Notes: generated from the letters alone by a model not told the origin. Numbered from the stretch's first letter, positions 37,665 to 50,027 are shown. The stretch: 64,000 nt of DNA from Rhododendron vialii (GCF_030253575.1 NC_080569.1:27230501-27294500), one strand, 5' to 3'. Translations and numbers: made by a program.

Positions 37665-40019
37665 GAGAGAGAGGGAGAGAGGGAGGGAGGGAGGGGGGTT
37701 TCCGGGTTTCTGTGAGTGAATTGTCTTAGAATCAGTACACAATAATATTTGCTATCACGGAGTTGCCGATTTTTTCAGCCGGCCATGGATTTGCAAGTCG
37801 GTTGCAATTTCGATCTAAAAAGGTTTTTGGTTTTGGAAACTGGTCTGCGTGAGAAAAGTGGGATGAGGGTTAATATTGTCATTTGGCCCAAAAATTTCAA
37901 TCAATTTCAATAGGTAACGTCATGCATCGGAACTCACAAAAAACAGCTCTCAAATGAGCGCGTGGAGTCGCGCGTGCATTCACTATTGTCAGCCCTAAGG
38001 GCTGACGGTAGATTTTCCCATATAACAATGATGATGCATTAAATCGACATATGTTTTGAAATTAAATTCTTTTCGCCGACAGTGAAAATTGTGAATTTTC
38101 CGCCACCGCTAATTTGGATTTCACCGTGCATTTATTGAAATATGGATCAGTTTTACCTTGTTTTGGGCTTGTAAGGTTTGTTGGGACAAGGTGCTCGAAG
38201 AATAGGAGTGGTTGGATTGCCACCAATGGGTTGCTTGCCTGTAGTCATCACCCTTAATTCAAATAATGCAATTCTAAACCGTGGGTGTGTCGATTATTTC
38301 TCCTCAGTTGCTAGGCACCACAATCTAATGCTCCAATCAAAGCTCAACACCATGCAATCCAACTTATTCGAATCCGCGGTTAGAGTTATCTACATTGATG
38401 TATATGGGCCTCTTTTTGACATGATCATCCAAAGCCTCAAGTTCAGTAAGTGTATTGCTCTTTTTCTTCTTATGCTTGCAGTCCTTAGAGCATGTGCGCC
38501 AGGATAGGTAATATGAGCATTTTAGCCATTTTACCAAGCCAAAATCATGCAAAATCAAGTGCACCAGCCTCAACAAACCTCGACAAACCGCTAGGTAGAG
38601 TACATTTGTGAATAGTGTCTTTCTACATCTCCCTAGCCACTGTTCACTTGGGAATTGGGATCCTTTAGTTTATCAATTTAGTGGCCCAAGCCCAATCAGT
38701 TTACGGCTTTTTACCATTCTGGCCCGTAAATGGCCCAACAATTTATTCTCCAATGCTAACATGTTGGGCAAACTTCACTTATACACCCTGTGCTTAATTT
38801 GGGCGATCTGTGGAATACACCCCTTCATGTTCACTTTGTTGCACCTGCCCCCCTTGTGCATTGTGACAAATTTAATCCGCACCTAATTCCGTTCATGTTA
38901 ATTGAGGTGTACCTCATACACCTCTTCTGAGAGTAGGAATATTGGTTACGACAATTAGTTTATGACAAAACTACCTCTAGCAATCCTCAAAATTACGAAA
39001 TTGCCATGTTCTTGAATTAATGGATAGATACACCACCAATCCGAAATTAAGCCCCAATAAAAAATTCAATCAGAAATCAAGCCCTATCGTAGCTCTAAGT
39101 CGTTGGCAGACGAAGGAAGATTAAGAAAGTTTCTTTGTCTAGTCCAACAATGGGCGAAGTCCATGTGCAAAATCCGAAAATCAAGCTGAAAACAAACCCA
39201 TTTGGATGATTTAGAGGGGAAGAAATAGGTCTAAGGTGGGGGATTCTCCCGTTTTCGTCCTCATTATTGGTTCAATTTGCGATTGGGTTTGATTTTGGAT
39301 TGGATTCTTGATTGGGGTTTGGTACAGGGGATGAATTGGTTAGATTCAAGGAAGACGAAAAATCAAAGAAGAAGATGAGGTGAGGTGCATATTGGACTTC
39401 TCATCAATATTACCGTTAACAGTGCAACGTGGATTCTAAATTATTTATGTTAATTAATTGGATTCAATTTTAATTTCACAAAGAACATGAGAGTTGTGGA
39501 TGGAACAAAGTGATCGAACGTTAAGAGGTATATCCGCAGACCGTCCAAACCTCAAGGGATGTGAGTGAAGTTTGCCCTAACATATTCAATCTTCAAATCC
39601 TAGTTGGGCGATAACTTGTCAACTTCACTTAAGTTTCGACCAAGTAATTAACCTACGTTATTTATACCAAAAAAACAACCAACTTGATGTAATGAAAATA
39701 TATGATAGTTCTTATCCTTTCTCAGCCTTACCCTACATGAAGATCTGTATGTTTAAAGTCGTATGGTTGTTTTAGCAATTACTCGATCCCTTATCTAACA
39801 ATATTTTCTTCTATCATACTTTTAGATTTTGATAAGGTAAGCAGTGGATGTTGTGGCACAGGCTTACTGGAAGCGTCATATTTATGCAACCCGAATTCAT
39901 ATGTTTGTTATGATCCATCAAAGTATGTTTTTTGGGACTCGATACACCCGTCGGAGAAGGCATACAAGCTCCTCTTTGAGGCCACTAAGTCTCACATTGA
40001 TTTCCTTATTACCGACTAA
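35475..40019 (+). CDS. GDSL esterase/lipase, copy A (probably disabled at a splice site)
   Basis: Secreted SGNH-hydrolase of the plant GDSL/EXL type. Exons by homology to copy C are 35475-35778, 35958-36088, 36335-36568, about 38175-38445 and 39826-40019 (377 aa if joined in frame). The start has a signal-peptide-like N-terminus. Block [15 protein letters not shown] carries Ser57, and block V DSIHPSE carries Asp351 and His354. Block III reads AVTND where copy C has AGTND, so its Gly is Val187. The acceptor of exon 4 is damaged: copy C has TTGTAG|GATTTG, and copy A has TTGTAAGGTTTG at the aligned position, so the original AG is AA. The nearest AG lies one base later and shifts the frame. The third intron also carries a 1366-bp insertion. 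The exon frames are otherwise open, so loss of function looks recent or the acceptor is bypassed. Upstream lies the GAA/TTC array. Confidence 0.8.
37153..37200 (+). repeat. Poly(G) tract with G-quadruplex potential
   Basis: Forty-eight bases that are almost all G, broken only by a few C, A and T positions, within the insertion of GDSL copy A intron 3. Such a run can form G-quadruplexes and is prone to sequencing and assembly error. Confidence 0.8.
37583..37662. repeat. (GA)n microsatellite, about 80 bp
   Basis: Pure GA over about 80 bp, then GA-rich sequence with GGGA interruptions to 37697. It lies inside the insertion of GDSL copy A intron 3. Confidence 0.95.
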
Positions 40020-42416
40020 CATTTCCAACAAAATGTACGTATCGCGGATTACGGTTTGCTGCAATTCACGAATTACCCAATTATCTATGGTTATTCTATT
40101 TGTACGTGGAGTATGATAGTGCAGTGCAGTACTGTCTTCCAACCAAAGTATGTAGATTTAGCGGACCACAAAGATACATTTCTGACCTTATTAATTTGCG
40201 ATCAGTGTAAAATTTATTATTCCCTCCGTTCTTAATTGATAGTCAATCACGAATAACTGTGCTACTTTTCGAGTCACAAATTAACTTTCGTGCATATTTA
40301 GTTGATTCTAATTATCACATCAAATTAAAAAAAACAATTGACATCGTTAATTTGATGTGAATATGTACAAAAAAAATTACAAGCAAATTAATTAAAGTGT
40401 TTCATTTTTTATTCGAAATTGAGACACTAGCTTTGACTTTTCCAAAATTGAGCCCAAACGCAATAACGGTACGTATACAGCTTGTTTTGAAGCAATATTT
40501 CGATGGGCGAAACGATACGCCTCGAGTGCTGACTAATTCCTAGAGCCTGTAATTGAAGATATTGGATTGCTACTTCAATTAGTTCAATTCCGTTTTTATA
40601 ACAATTATTACTCCCTACTTAATAAGTACTGTAATGTTTATTGTTGGAAAGTAAGATCCGCCCATACCTTTGCTAAAACCGCCTTGAGAAATAAATGGGT
40701 TAACTTATCTGGTGTATGTATATATGCTTCATTATTGATTTGCATTATTGGTAGTGCATTTAATTTATTGAAAAAAGACCTTGGTTGAAACCCTCAATAA
40801 TGAGCAAAGGAGAGTTATGAGAGTTTTTTTTTTTGGAATAGCAAAAGAGAAGAATATTTTGATGAAGGAAAAATAGTACAAGATAGAGAGTGTGACGGTA
40901 TCACAACGACAGGGAGACATTTCAGCTAGGTTGACACCCAACCCTCGCGACAATGATTTGCCAAACAAGCCCCAAACAAGGTTGATAAGAGATCAACGGA
41001 ATGAAAAGAAAACTAAAAACCCCCATGACGCCAGAGACATAATGGCACCAAGTCCTTAGGATAAGTCACATACAAAAAACAATCCTCAAATTAATGGCCT
41101 AAACTAATGTCCTCAGAACGGCCATATCAGAATTGAAAGTGCATTCCTCTGTATATATTGTAGCAGCAGTGATGTAGTTGGAAGTGATATTAGTAGTGTT
41201 TACCAATTTTTTTTTCCCTCAATCCATATTCGATAGCGGTTTGGGAAACAAAAGTCAACAACATAAATAAGGGCAATGCGGTGTGTCTGCAGAGGTGAAT
41301 TCATTGGATGTGAAGTGGCAATAGAATCAAATGCAAAATTGATCGCAAGAATAAAATTGAAGACCAACAAAAGAGTCTCCCATTAACCTTCAATGGGGTA
41401 TCCACACATAAAAGAAAATTAGTGAGATGCAAAGGAAACACCAATCTTCAAGAACGAAAAATGATACATCGAATTCTAAGTTACTCCTACCAAAAATTGG
41501 AAAACAAATAAAGATAGATTCTTTGATTTGTTGGAGATCCTTTATAATTAAGCCTAAAAAGACTATTTATAGAAAACAAAAAGTGTAGGAAATAACTTCT
41601 ACTAACTACTTTTCATCTTCCAATCTTTTGCTTCCACTTGTCCAATTAAATAACTTCGCTTCAACTTCTAAATGTGTAGGACAATGTTATGTGTCTTTTC
41701 AACTTTCACGTGAATAGGGCTAAGCTAGTGCATGTCCTGCATATGTAATAAAAGCAACAATAATAGAAAAACTAATAATATAAAAAAATGTTAATAATAT
41801 AGGTAGCATTTCCATAATAACCACCTTCTGTCTATATTGACTTGCAATAAAAATGCGGTGTAGCCACTAGCCGCACCAGCATTGTTGTTGAGTCAGCAAT
41901 CAGATTACCATTCCAGAGCTTGGACCTTGATATAGTAGCACCATTCTTTTATCAGCAAAAGTAACATTTTATTAGGAAAAACTTGAGAGAGGGTACATTT
42001 AGTTGGCGAAGAGGAGAGAGAAATCTAACCAAAGGTTGGATGAGAAAAAAAAAATACACCTTAGAAGCCGAAGCTCAAACACCCCTGGGCCAAGCCCGAA
42101 ACACCCAACCATTTAATCCCTTGATATCCATAGCGGCATCAGAAAGCGCAATCCGATTGAAAACGAGCTGTGACTTCATATGTAGCAGCAGCAACAACAG
42201 AAGATCATGACTGATGAAAATGAAAACCCCCAAACCACCCACACTCCCCAGATCCTTGCTAATTAACCACCCTCACCAAACTCAATCCCCAAGACCCTCA
42301 ATTTCGAGATCTTTTTCCAATGAAATATAAAACTGTTTTCCGAGTCGTTGCCAAAATTAATATAAAACTGGGTACTTGTTTGTAATATTTTGATCTTTTT
42401 GTTCCATGTACTTCAG
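40020..42416. other. Gene-free stretch between GDSL copies A and B
   Basis: I searched here for the first two exons of copy B (block I FGDS and the YVPPY exon) and did not find them. Possible LINE 3'-tail remnants occur near 40826 (T-run then GGAATAGCAAAAGAGAAG) and near 41950 (CAGCAAAAGTAACATTTTATT). A MITE-like block starting CCCTCCGTTCTTAATTG lies at about 40222-40430. Confidence 0.45.
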
Positions 42417-43034
42417 AATGTAATCCCAATGTCAACGCAATTGGAATACTCCAGAGAATACAATGCAAGACTTGCGAGCACCATTGGCGAAGAGGAAGCG
42501 GATAATCTGACAACGAATGCCGTTTTCTTTGTGAATTTGTCCGGTGAACGATTTCGTACGTCAACACATTTTACGGACCTGGACATATACTCTCCTTCCG
42601 GTTGGGACAACTATTGAGCAATATGAAGAGTGTGTTACAACTTACAACTACTACTGGAATTCACACAGGTTTGGCCCCTACTTTTTCTATTCTTACCTAA
42701 CAATTTAAATGACGATCATTTGGTTTATTTGTTTCTCTTGTCCTCCGCTTGGGTTCTGCATGCATATAGGTCATCCTAAAACTAATAATAACAACGAAAT
42801 AAATCAACTTGAATTCTGCATGCTTAGCAAAACAAAAAAAGAAAAGAAAACTTGAATTCTCAGCTATAGTACTTAGCACAAAGTATTACCACAATGTTTT
42901 TTGGTGTCGGATCGATTTCGTTTGCAAAAGTGTTAGCGAGGAAATATTTCGTCACCATGTTTCTTCACCTATAGATTGTTGCAAAAAGTGTATCTTAGGT
43001 TTTGGCAATGAGAATTTTCGACGCCTAATGTAAC

Positions 43035-45243
43035 ATTTTTTTTTTTGCTCGGCAAACGAATCATTTTATTGAACTCAAAAAGGATACATCGAGGGGAAGA
43101 AAATTAGATGAAAGGTGCAACAAACTATCCAACCAAGGTTGGATAAACAATACGCCTAAAGATTACGCTACAACTTCACTTTCCGAATCCCTTCCAGATA
43201 TCCTTTGAAATCCTCCGCTGTATAAACCTTAATGTCAAACTTGGCCTTTATCCACATGGCCACTCTAGTTTTGATTAGATCCACTACTTCCCATGCTTGA
43301 GTTGAAACATTAATTGTTGAAAACATATCCATTTCTCACAATCCAGATAGACCAGAGAGTTGCAAAAAAATATACCTCCCAAATACTTTTTTCCAAGTTC
43401 CGAAACCCGTTCTCAAACCACCACGATGCAAGTTCAGCTAGAGAGGATGGGCAAACCCACTGTATTTTCCGCCATTCCAGAATACAAGACCAAACTTCCC
43501 ATGAAATTCGACAATGCAGGAGTAAATGAAGGGGGGTCTCAACAACATCGGAACAGAGGGGACACAATGCCTGTTGGATTTCAGTAATCAAGTTTCTATG
43601 AAATAGCACTGACCTTGTTGCAATTCTTCCTTGAACGGCCATCCAAGAGAAGATTTCCACCTTTGGGGGGCTCAAATTCCTCCACAGAGAACCCAAAACA
43701 CTATTACTTGATTGAGTCTGAAGTTCCCATTGCCTATACACTGATTTGGTGGAGAACTTTTTGTCTACAAACCAAATCCACAGAAGGGAATCCGGTTTTG
43801 ATGGATCTAAGGTCACTCCCTGCAGTCGTTGCTTCATCTCCTCCAGTTGTTGACTCGCCCGTAAGCGCAACCTTCCCCTAAATTGCAAATCCCAATTGTT
43901 ACTGCCCCTTCCGATACAAACCTCGCTCAGAACAACATTTTTTTGAGTGGAACACAAGTACAGTCGTGGAAAGTCCTCTTTCATAGCTGAATTACCCAAC
44001 CACACATGATCCCAGAACAGTGTATCACGGCCTGAGTTTACTTGCACTTGAAATCCCGCCCGGATGGAGAAACCAAGGTCCGAGTCATTATTTCCCACTG
44101 AACAAATATCCCTCCAGACATTTGAAGCTGGGCCATTGTCTTGTATGTACGGGAGCCAACTCCTTCGGTCTAGATTATATTTCCCTCTAATAACCTTTGC
44201 CCAGATAGAGTCCTTCTTGTTACCGAACCGCCACCACCACTTAGCAAGTAGAGCCAGATTTTTTTGTATCAATCGCTTGACCCCTAAACCCCCGTTTTCT
44301 TTCTTCTTGGAAATCCCCTCCCAACTAACCAGGTGCATCTTCTTCTTGTCCGGTGTATCTCCCCAAAAAAACTATCTCTGTATTTTCTCAAGGGTCCTTG
44401 CTACTGCCGTTGGCATTTTGAATAATGACATGTAGTACGTTGGCAGCGTACTGGAGTTGGAATTAACAAGAGTTAATTTGCCCGCTGTAGAGATGGTTCT
44501 CGATCGCCAAATATTTAATCTCTTTTGAATTTTGTCAATAATGGGCTCCCACGTTTTAATCCTCCTTGGGTTAGCTCCCAGAGGTAACCCAAGGTATTTA
44601 ATAGGCAAAGATTCCACACTACAACCCATCAGAGCCAGAGCTTCAATCTCCCCCTGTTGGACCTTAACACCACATAGGGAACTCTTGGAATAGTTAATCT
44701 TCAAACCAGACATCAATTGAAAACATTTAAGTATCCTGTTAATGTTCCCCATCTCCTCCAGATCGTTGTTGCAGAATAGGATTGTATCATCCGCAAATTG
44801 AAGATGAGAAATTGTCACACCATTATTTCCCAACTTAACACCTTTAATGATGTTTTTCTCACGGGCTCGTTCTAGCATAATATTGAGTGCTTCGGCTACA
44901 ATATTAAATAGGAAGGGAGATAAAAGATCCCCCTGTCTCAACTCTTTTTGCGTTTGGAACTCTTGAGTGGCTGACCCGTTGATCAAGACAGACATATAGA
45001 TTGAGGAGCAACATTTCTTAATCCACCCACACCACCTCTCCCCAAATCCCACCTTCTTAAGCATATCCAGCAAAAAACCCCAGTTTACACAGTCGTAAGC
45101 TTTCTCAAAATCCAATTTAAGGATTAACCCCCCTTGAGATGAATGTTTCCAACTGTGAATGGCTTCGTTAGCAATAAGAACACCATCAAGAATTTGTTTA
45201 CCCCCCACAAATGCCGCTTGTAACATTTTGCATGGCGACATAG
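43035..45243 (-). mobile_element. 5'-truncated LINE with RT and zinc-finger region in GDSL copy B
   Basis: A T-run at 43034-43046 marks the poly(A) end on the minus strand. The frame at 45241-44372 is the reverse transcriptase core of a plant L1-like element: AFVGGKQILDGVLIANE, LKLDFEKAYDCVNW, RQGDLLSPFLFN, then FADDTILF with the catalytic Asp pair. The frame at 44338-43310 continues with the thumb and zf-RVT region (KVEIFSWMAVQGR, CPLCSDVVETPLHLLLHC), ending near 43200 in WIKAKFDIKVYTAEDFK. A frame break lies between the two near 44340-44375. The endonuclease domain is missing. The flanks share a weak ATTTTCG...CTAA similarity that may be a decayed duplication. Confidence 0.88.
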
Positions 45244-46629
45244 ATATTTTCGTCTCTAAAAGCGACCAAACAAGAAAAATAGTATTTAGTTTTACAGTTG
45301 CTCTTATTTGAACTCACGACCTCTGGTTCCCAAACTACCACTCCTTCCGCTAAAACACTTAAACATTTTTTTTTGCTTAATTTAATTTATATTAACCTGT
45401 TTGGAATAATTTTTTAATTAATCGATGCACAATATGTATATATTATACAAGTAACGTATTATTTATTTTAAATACGATGAATATACTAAAAACAAAAAAT
45501 AGTTAGTCTTTTATTATTTGCTGATGAAATACAAATTTCATTGCCAAAAGATTCTCTTTCAATTCAGCGACAAAATATGAGTTAACTCGCCCAAAGCTGT
45601 CCATTAGCAACAAAATAGTAATTTTGCCTCCGACATGACGGTCTAGATCCAATTTTTGGATAAGCATGAAAACTATATTAACAGGGCCTATTCTCCTTAC
45701 ATCAAAACTCTGTTAATATGAATGGAAAACATGACTGTGAGCATAAGTCCACAAAGCACATGGGGTGTATGTACAACAAATTGAACGTTAGGAGGTGTAT
45801 CCACACATAGTTTGCCACACGGGGTGTAGGTGCAATTATCCTCTAAAACTTAATCCACTCTAGAACACAAAATACAAGTTATGTTATGTTCAATTGTGAA
45901 GAGAATACTCAATTTGTTTGTTTGTTTGGTTTTTTTTTTTTTGTATAATTAATTTGTCAACTGAATATTTTTTATAAGAATGGGCTGATTGAGGTACTGT
46001 CTTGTGAGGATTGTTTCTTCTTCTTTGCCTCTTAAAAAGAAGGGGCCCACACACGGATAATTGATTGACGTACGTAGTTGGTCCTTGGCACTTTTAAGAT
46101 CATTGAATGTTGGCGCCTTTTGAATGGTGGTCATGAATTCTCCCATGCCCGCAATCAATTTTTGTTGAGGAAAAGTGAAGCTTAGGTATGCCGCAGAGCA
46201 CTTTGTCACGTTCAGGATAGATTATTTAGGGCCCTTGGGACACTACGTGTCGGTACCCCAAGTCTCTTCCTACCACACACTTTTGTGGAGTCCTCACAAT
46301 CACACCTAATTTCGGACCTTACATAAATGTATGATTGAAGATTGGCCTGGGCACCACGTGGCGGTGACTTAGGGGAATTGAATAATTTTTCCACGTTTAG
46401 GGAGGTAAAACTGGTATTTTGTGGGCTAAAATTGTAGCATAGAGTTTTTCTTCGGCTTTATCTTGCTCCAGTAGCTAGGTAGAAATGTTGTCTTTGCTAT
46501 CAATTTTGTTGGCGGAGAAATTTTACTTGGCCTGTATTGTGTTTGAGGGTGTGTAGCTAGTCAGATATTGATTACTCTGAGTGTTATAGTCGAAGTGCGC
46601 TTAAATTGATCCGAACACTTGGTAGCTGG

Positions 46630-46667
<38 letters not shown>

Positions 46668-46740
46668 TTACAGATAAAAATGAATAAACATCCATCCCAT
46701 TTACCACGATCAAAGAATTTTATTTATTTATTTTGTTCGG
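45244..46740. other. Remainder of GDSL copy B intron 3
   Basis: Non-coding. The minus strand at 45290-45365 contains GGTCGTGAGTTCAAAT, a tRNA box B-like word, with a TTTTAGCGGAAGGAG segment about 25 bp before it, possibly a SINE remnant. An (AT)n run lies at 46633-46659, just before exon 4. Confidence 0.4.
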
Positions 46741-47879
46741 TTGCAGGGGTTGGTCGACCTTGGGGCTCGAAGAATTGCGGTCTTTGAAGTACCGTTGTTC
46801 AGATGTTGGTCCTTTGTCATTACTCTCTACTCGGCAAACCCCACAAATGCGCTGGTAACGCGTGCTTGCAATAAATGCTGCTGGAAACGATTATAACATG
46901 AAGGTTCAAGCAGCATTGAGGACCTTGCAAAATAGCTCGGCAAATATTGGACTCAAACTCGCCTACTTCGATACGTATACGCTAACATTTGGGAAAACCC
47001 GGCTGTGTTTGGTACGTCAATGATCATGATCAGAAACTTACTAATTCTTCGGTAGAATCGTTTAATAAGTCAGTATTATTTTGAAACAAAGTTTTAAGGG
47101 CAATAGCACTTTGCTTGAACAAATATTTGACCAACGTATTTATACACGTTTACACCTATCCGTCGGAGACACAAATACCATCATCGGTTGCTATCCGTGT
47201 TAGATACTCCATAAAGAAGAAGAACGATGAAGATAAAAGCACGAAACTTAACTCAAATAAATTTTTAAAACTTGTTACGCTTTTCGAGCAAACTTAACCG
47301 CTCGTAATTTGTTCCGCTCATTTTTTGTTTGTTTGTAGGTATTGACGTTAGCAACAGGGGTTCCTGCGGGACTGGTTTGCTGGAAACAGGACCCCTTTGC
47401 AAGTCACTCTCTGCACTTTGTGCTAATAGGTCGGAGTATGAATTCTTCGACTCAATCCATCCAACTGAAGTAACGGGTTCCATTATGGTGGATGCCAATA
47501 TTGCTGCCATCGACTCTATAATTAACTAGTTAAGAAGCAGCAATTAAGTTCAATTATCGTGGGCGCGAATGTTGCTGCCATAAATATACTATGACTAAAT
47601 AACGGACCAGCAACTTTGTCCATGTGTTATGTAGAAGGTGGGGTCGTCCTAGAACTCCTATGGTCATAAGGCCTATGCGCCCAATTTCTATGTCTGCAAA
47701 CTGTACCTTTCGTGTGCTTTTTTACTTGTTCGGCTTCTTAGCGGTTTTTCCATTAATAAAAATGATGCGTGATATCTATTGACTCTAATTCTAATGGAGT
47801 TCATAACAACGAACCAACTAATTAAAAAAGATGATTATGTCGTTCTAATGAAGCCAATAAAGGTCTGGTTTTCCAAGTC

Positions 47880-48740
47880 TTCACACCGTGACCTCTCAAT
47901 ATTTGAACCTTACCAGTTTATCAGCTACCAACGACATTTGCTGATCGTCGAACAAACGGAAACTGTAGCTTCCGAAAATTCATGCACACCTTCTAATGTC
48001 TTCCACAATCAGGGCCGGCCTAAGAGATTTGGATGCCCAAAGCTAAATTATGAGGTGGTACCCTATGTATTTTTAGAATTAAATAACAATGATAGAAATG
48101 TTTTTTTTATATAACTACTTTAAACTTTATAATGCATGTTAACTGCTTTGTTACCAACGGCCAAAGTGGTTGGTTTGAATTCTACTTGACTTGATTTCGA
48201 AACCTGACAGTTATAATAATATTATTTTTGGGTAAAAAACATTTCAAAAGAAAAAACTGCCCAAAAAATTCGAACTCAAACACTCTATACGGACTAAAAT
48301 CAAATACCGTTGCGCTATATAGCAAAGACATTTGTGTTATAATACGAACAAGTAATATATATACTAATTTACAAATAATATTAGAACGCCCCTAAAATTT
48401 ATAATTTTTTAGATGCTCAAGGCCCAGGCCTCTTGGGCCTTGTGCCTGGACCAGCGCTGTCCACAATCACCTATACTTCTGCCGGACACTGCATCTCCTT
48501 TTTCAGAATGCTTACAAGTTGTTGCTAGTCTACCTCTACCCTGATCCTACTCATCCCCAAAAACTCAGCAAACTCCAACGCCGCTTTGCATGCCCCTGCC
48601 TCGACACAAAGTGTTCATCCTGTTGAGCCCAAACTAATCGAACGAGCAGCCACAAGGCAGCCTGTGGAGTCCCGAATTACCATTCCCGCTCCTTCCAGTT
48701 TACATGTTCTTTATATGCAGAATATTATCCATGCACTAGA
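47880..48740 (-). pseudogene. RNase H-like (RVT_3) retroelement relic split by a hAT MITE
   Basis: Minus-strand translation before the MITE gives GMVIRDSTGCLVAARSIS, then EAGACKAALEFAEFLGMSRI and VEVD followed by a stop in place of a serine. After the MITE it resumes with IVEDIRRCA and FRKLQFPFVRRSANVV. This order matches the RNase H domain of plant non-LTR elements and RVT_3 proteins. At least three stops or frame changes are present. Removing the MITE and one copy of its 8-bp duplication restores homology across the junction, so the MITE landed in the relic. Confidence 0.75.
48010..48459. mobile_element. hAT MITE, GGCCGGCC family, copy 2
   Basis: A perfect 8-bp duplication, TCCACAAT (48002-48009 and 48460-48467), flanks the element. 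Its ends CAGGGCCGGCC and GGACCAGCGCTG are imperfect inverted repeats. It belongs to the same family as 16294-16685: the left ends share CAGGGCCGGCCTAAG and the right ends share a GGCCTCTTGGGCCTT block. Inside, the minus strand has a good tRNA-like pair (box A TAGCGCAACGG at 48307-48317, box B GAGTTCGAAT at 48268-48277). The plus strand has a box B-like GGTTTGAATTC at 48171. It is 450 bp and non-coding. Confidence 0.88.
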
Positions 48741-50027
48741 TTTTGTGTCATTACACAAAGGGTCTGTCGTTTCTGTAAAAAAAAAAAAAAAATCATTCAC
48801 AAATAGTTTGAGTCGCAATACTTTCAATTAATTTTTAATTTAATTCTGAAAGGAAAGAGAAGTTTGGATTTGAGTTGATTTGATTAAACTAATTACTAAA
48901 CTAGTAAGCAATTAGAGGATTTGAAAACTAATTAGAGAAGGAACTAGGGCTGCTGATTCTGTCTCTCCTCGTAACGTAATTGTTTCGAAACTAGAGTTCA
49001 TACTCAACCCTCAACCAAAATACCGTAGGGTAGCAATTTCTATAGATAATCCCTAACAATATGTAGGGGTTTGATTTGACGGGATCTTGACCGTGGTTCA
49101 AGTTAGGATCCTTCCTCCATAGCTCCGTATTCCTTTCGCTGGACCTGCAACAAGTCACTAGGGCAATGGCTGGTGACCTTCCGACGACCAAGTTAGATGT
49201 AGGGAGAGATGTATAAGTCTAGGGTTAGGGTAGAAATGGCGTACCCCTTGAGGTTAGAGTCAAATTTGTATTTATAGACCTTGTTTTGCTTAGCCTCCAA
49301 GCTAGCGCATAGAGGGTACGCTTGTGTAACCGCCTCGGGTGTCGTCATATATGATGTAAGGGATAAGGCTGTTACAGAGCACATGGCCAGATCAGATCCC
49401 CAATGATCATGCTTGCTCAAAATCCCATTGGCCCCTTCTGGCATAACTACTTCCTTGCGGCTTCGGGAACTCTGGACCAAGTACACTCCATGTTCCAAGA
49501 CCTTGCTGAAGCCTATCCGGAATCCCCTCATTGATTGTTTAACCGAGCAGAGTACTGGAACCTTCTCAAGTCTTCGCCAAGTCATGGGCAGGTGCACTTG
49601 TGAGACCTCGGTTACGTTCACCATGGCTCGGCAGGGTGTCTGAACCTAGTAACCGAAGCCACTACAAAATATAATCAAGATTTGTACTCTGTATAGTAAC
49701 ACACGAAATAGATTGTCTCACTGAATTTAATAAACGGCAAGACTCATCTCACGTAGTATAGTCTATCTCGAAACATGAGAAACCATTGTAAGACTGTGCT
49801 CGAAACCATGAATACAAACACGTTCAAAGGTTGGAAAAAATATAGAATTTCATAAAAAGTTATGAATCAACCAAGTTTCACAATCGAGTTGAATATAATA
49901 CCCTAAAAATCTTAACAACTATGCTACTTGGAGAGACATCCTAACCGAGGAGATTAGCCGATCATTGAGTTGTTGCTCTTTATTTTCTCCTCTAGCACAT
50001 TGATTGGAAGCCGCAGTTGCCTCTCTG
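48468..50027. other. Gene-free stretch
   Basis: The part up to about 48740 belongs to the RNase H relic. Beyond that a 143-codon frame at 49193-49624 (minus) has no motif I can recognise; it may be retroelement LTR or non-coding sequence. No gene is called. Confidence 0.4.

Larger units (their letters stand above)
36654..38019. mobile_element. 1366-bp insertion in intron 3 of GDSL copy A
   Basis: A perfect 9-bp duplication, ATATAACAA (36645-36653 and 38020-38028), delimits it. The orthologous intron of copy C (53382-53539) runs straight through the same site without it. It ends in GGTAGATTTTCCC, whose complement GGGAAAATCTACC is a Mutator-like terminus. The left end, CGGTCCTTCTAAAAT, is not its inverted repeat. 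It could be a non-TIR MULE or a deleted element. Inside are a G-tract (37153-37200) and a (GA)n array (37583-37662). No transposase frame is seen. Confidence 0.75.
42417..47529 (+). pseudogene. GDSL esterase/lipase copy B, 5'-truncated pseudogene
   Basis: Only the equivalents of exons 3-5 are present. Exon 3 (from 42417) starts NVIPMSTQLEYSREYNA and loses its frame at the GxND block: GTGAACGAT, encoding VND, is out of phase with the preceding codons. A stop follows in the original frame at about 42615. Exon 4 (about 46747-47011) starts GLVDLGARRIAVFEVP, then shifts frame near 46865, where AINAAGNDYNMKVQ continues in another phase. Exon 5 (about 47338-47529) is intact, GSCGTGLLETGPLC through FFDSIHPTE to a stop. 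A LINE occupies the intron between exons 3 and 4. Sequence divergence from A and C is far greater than between A and C, so this is the oldest of the three. Confidence 0.85.

Noticed and set aside
40020..42416. Missing exons 1 and 2 of GDSL copy B
   Set aside because: Searched for the FGDS and YVPPY coding words on the plus strand and found none; copy B is treated as 5'-truncated.
49193..49624. 143-residue minus-strand frame
   Set aside because: No motif, no signal or domain, no splice context; it may be retroelement LTR sequence. Not supported as a gene.
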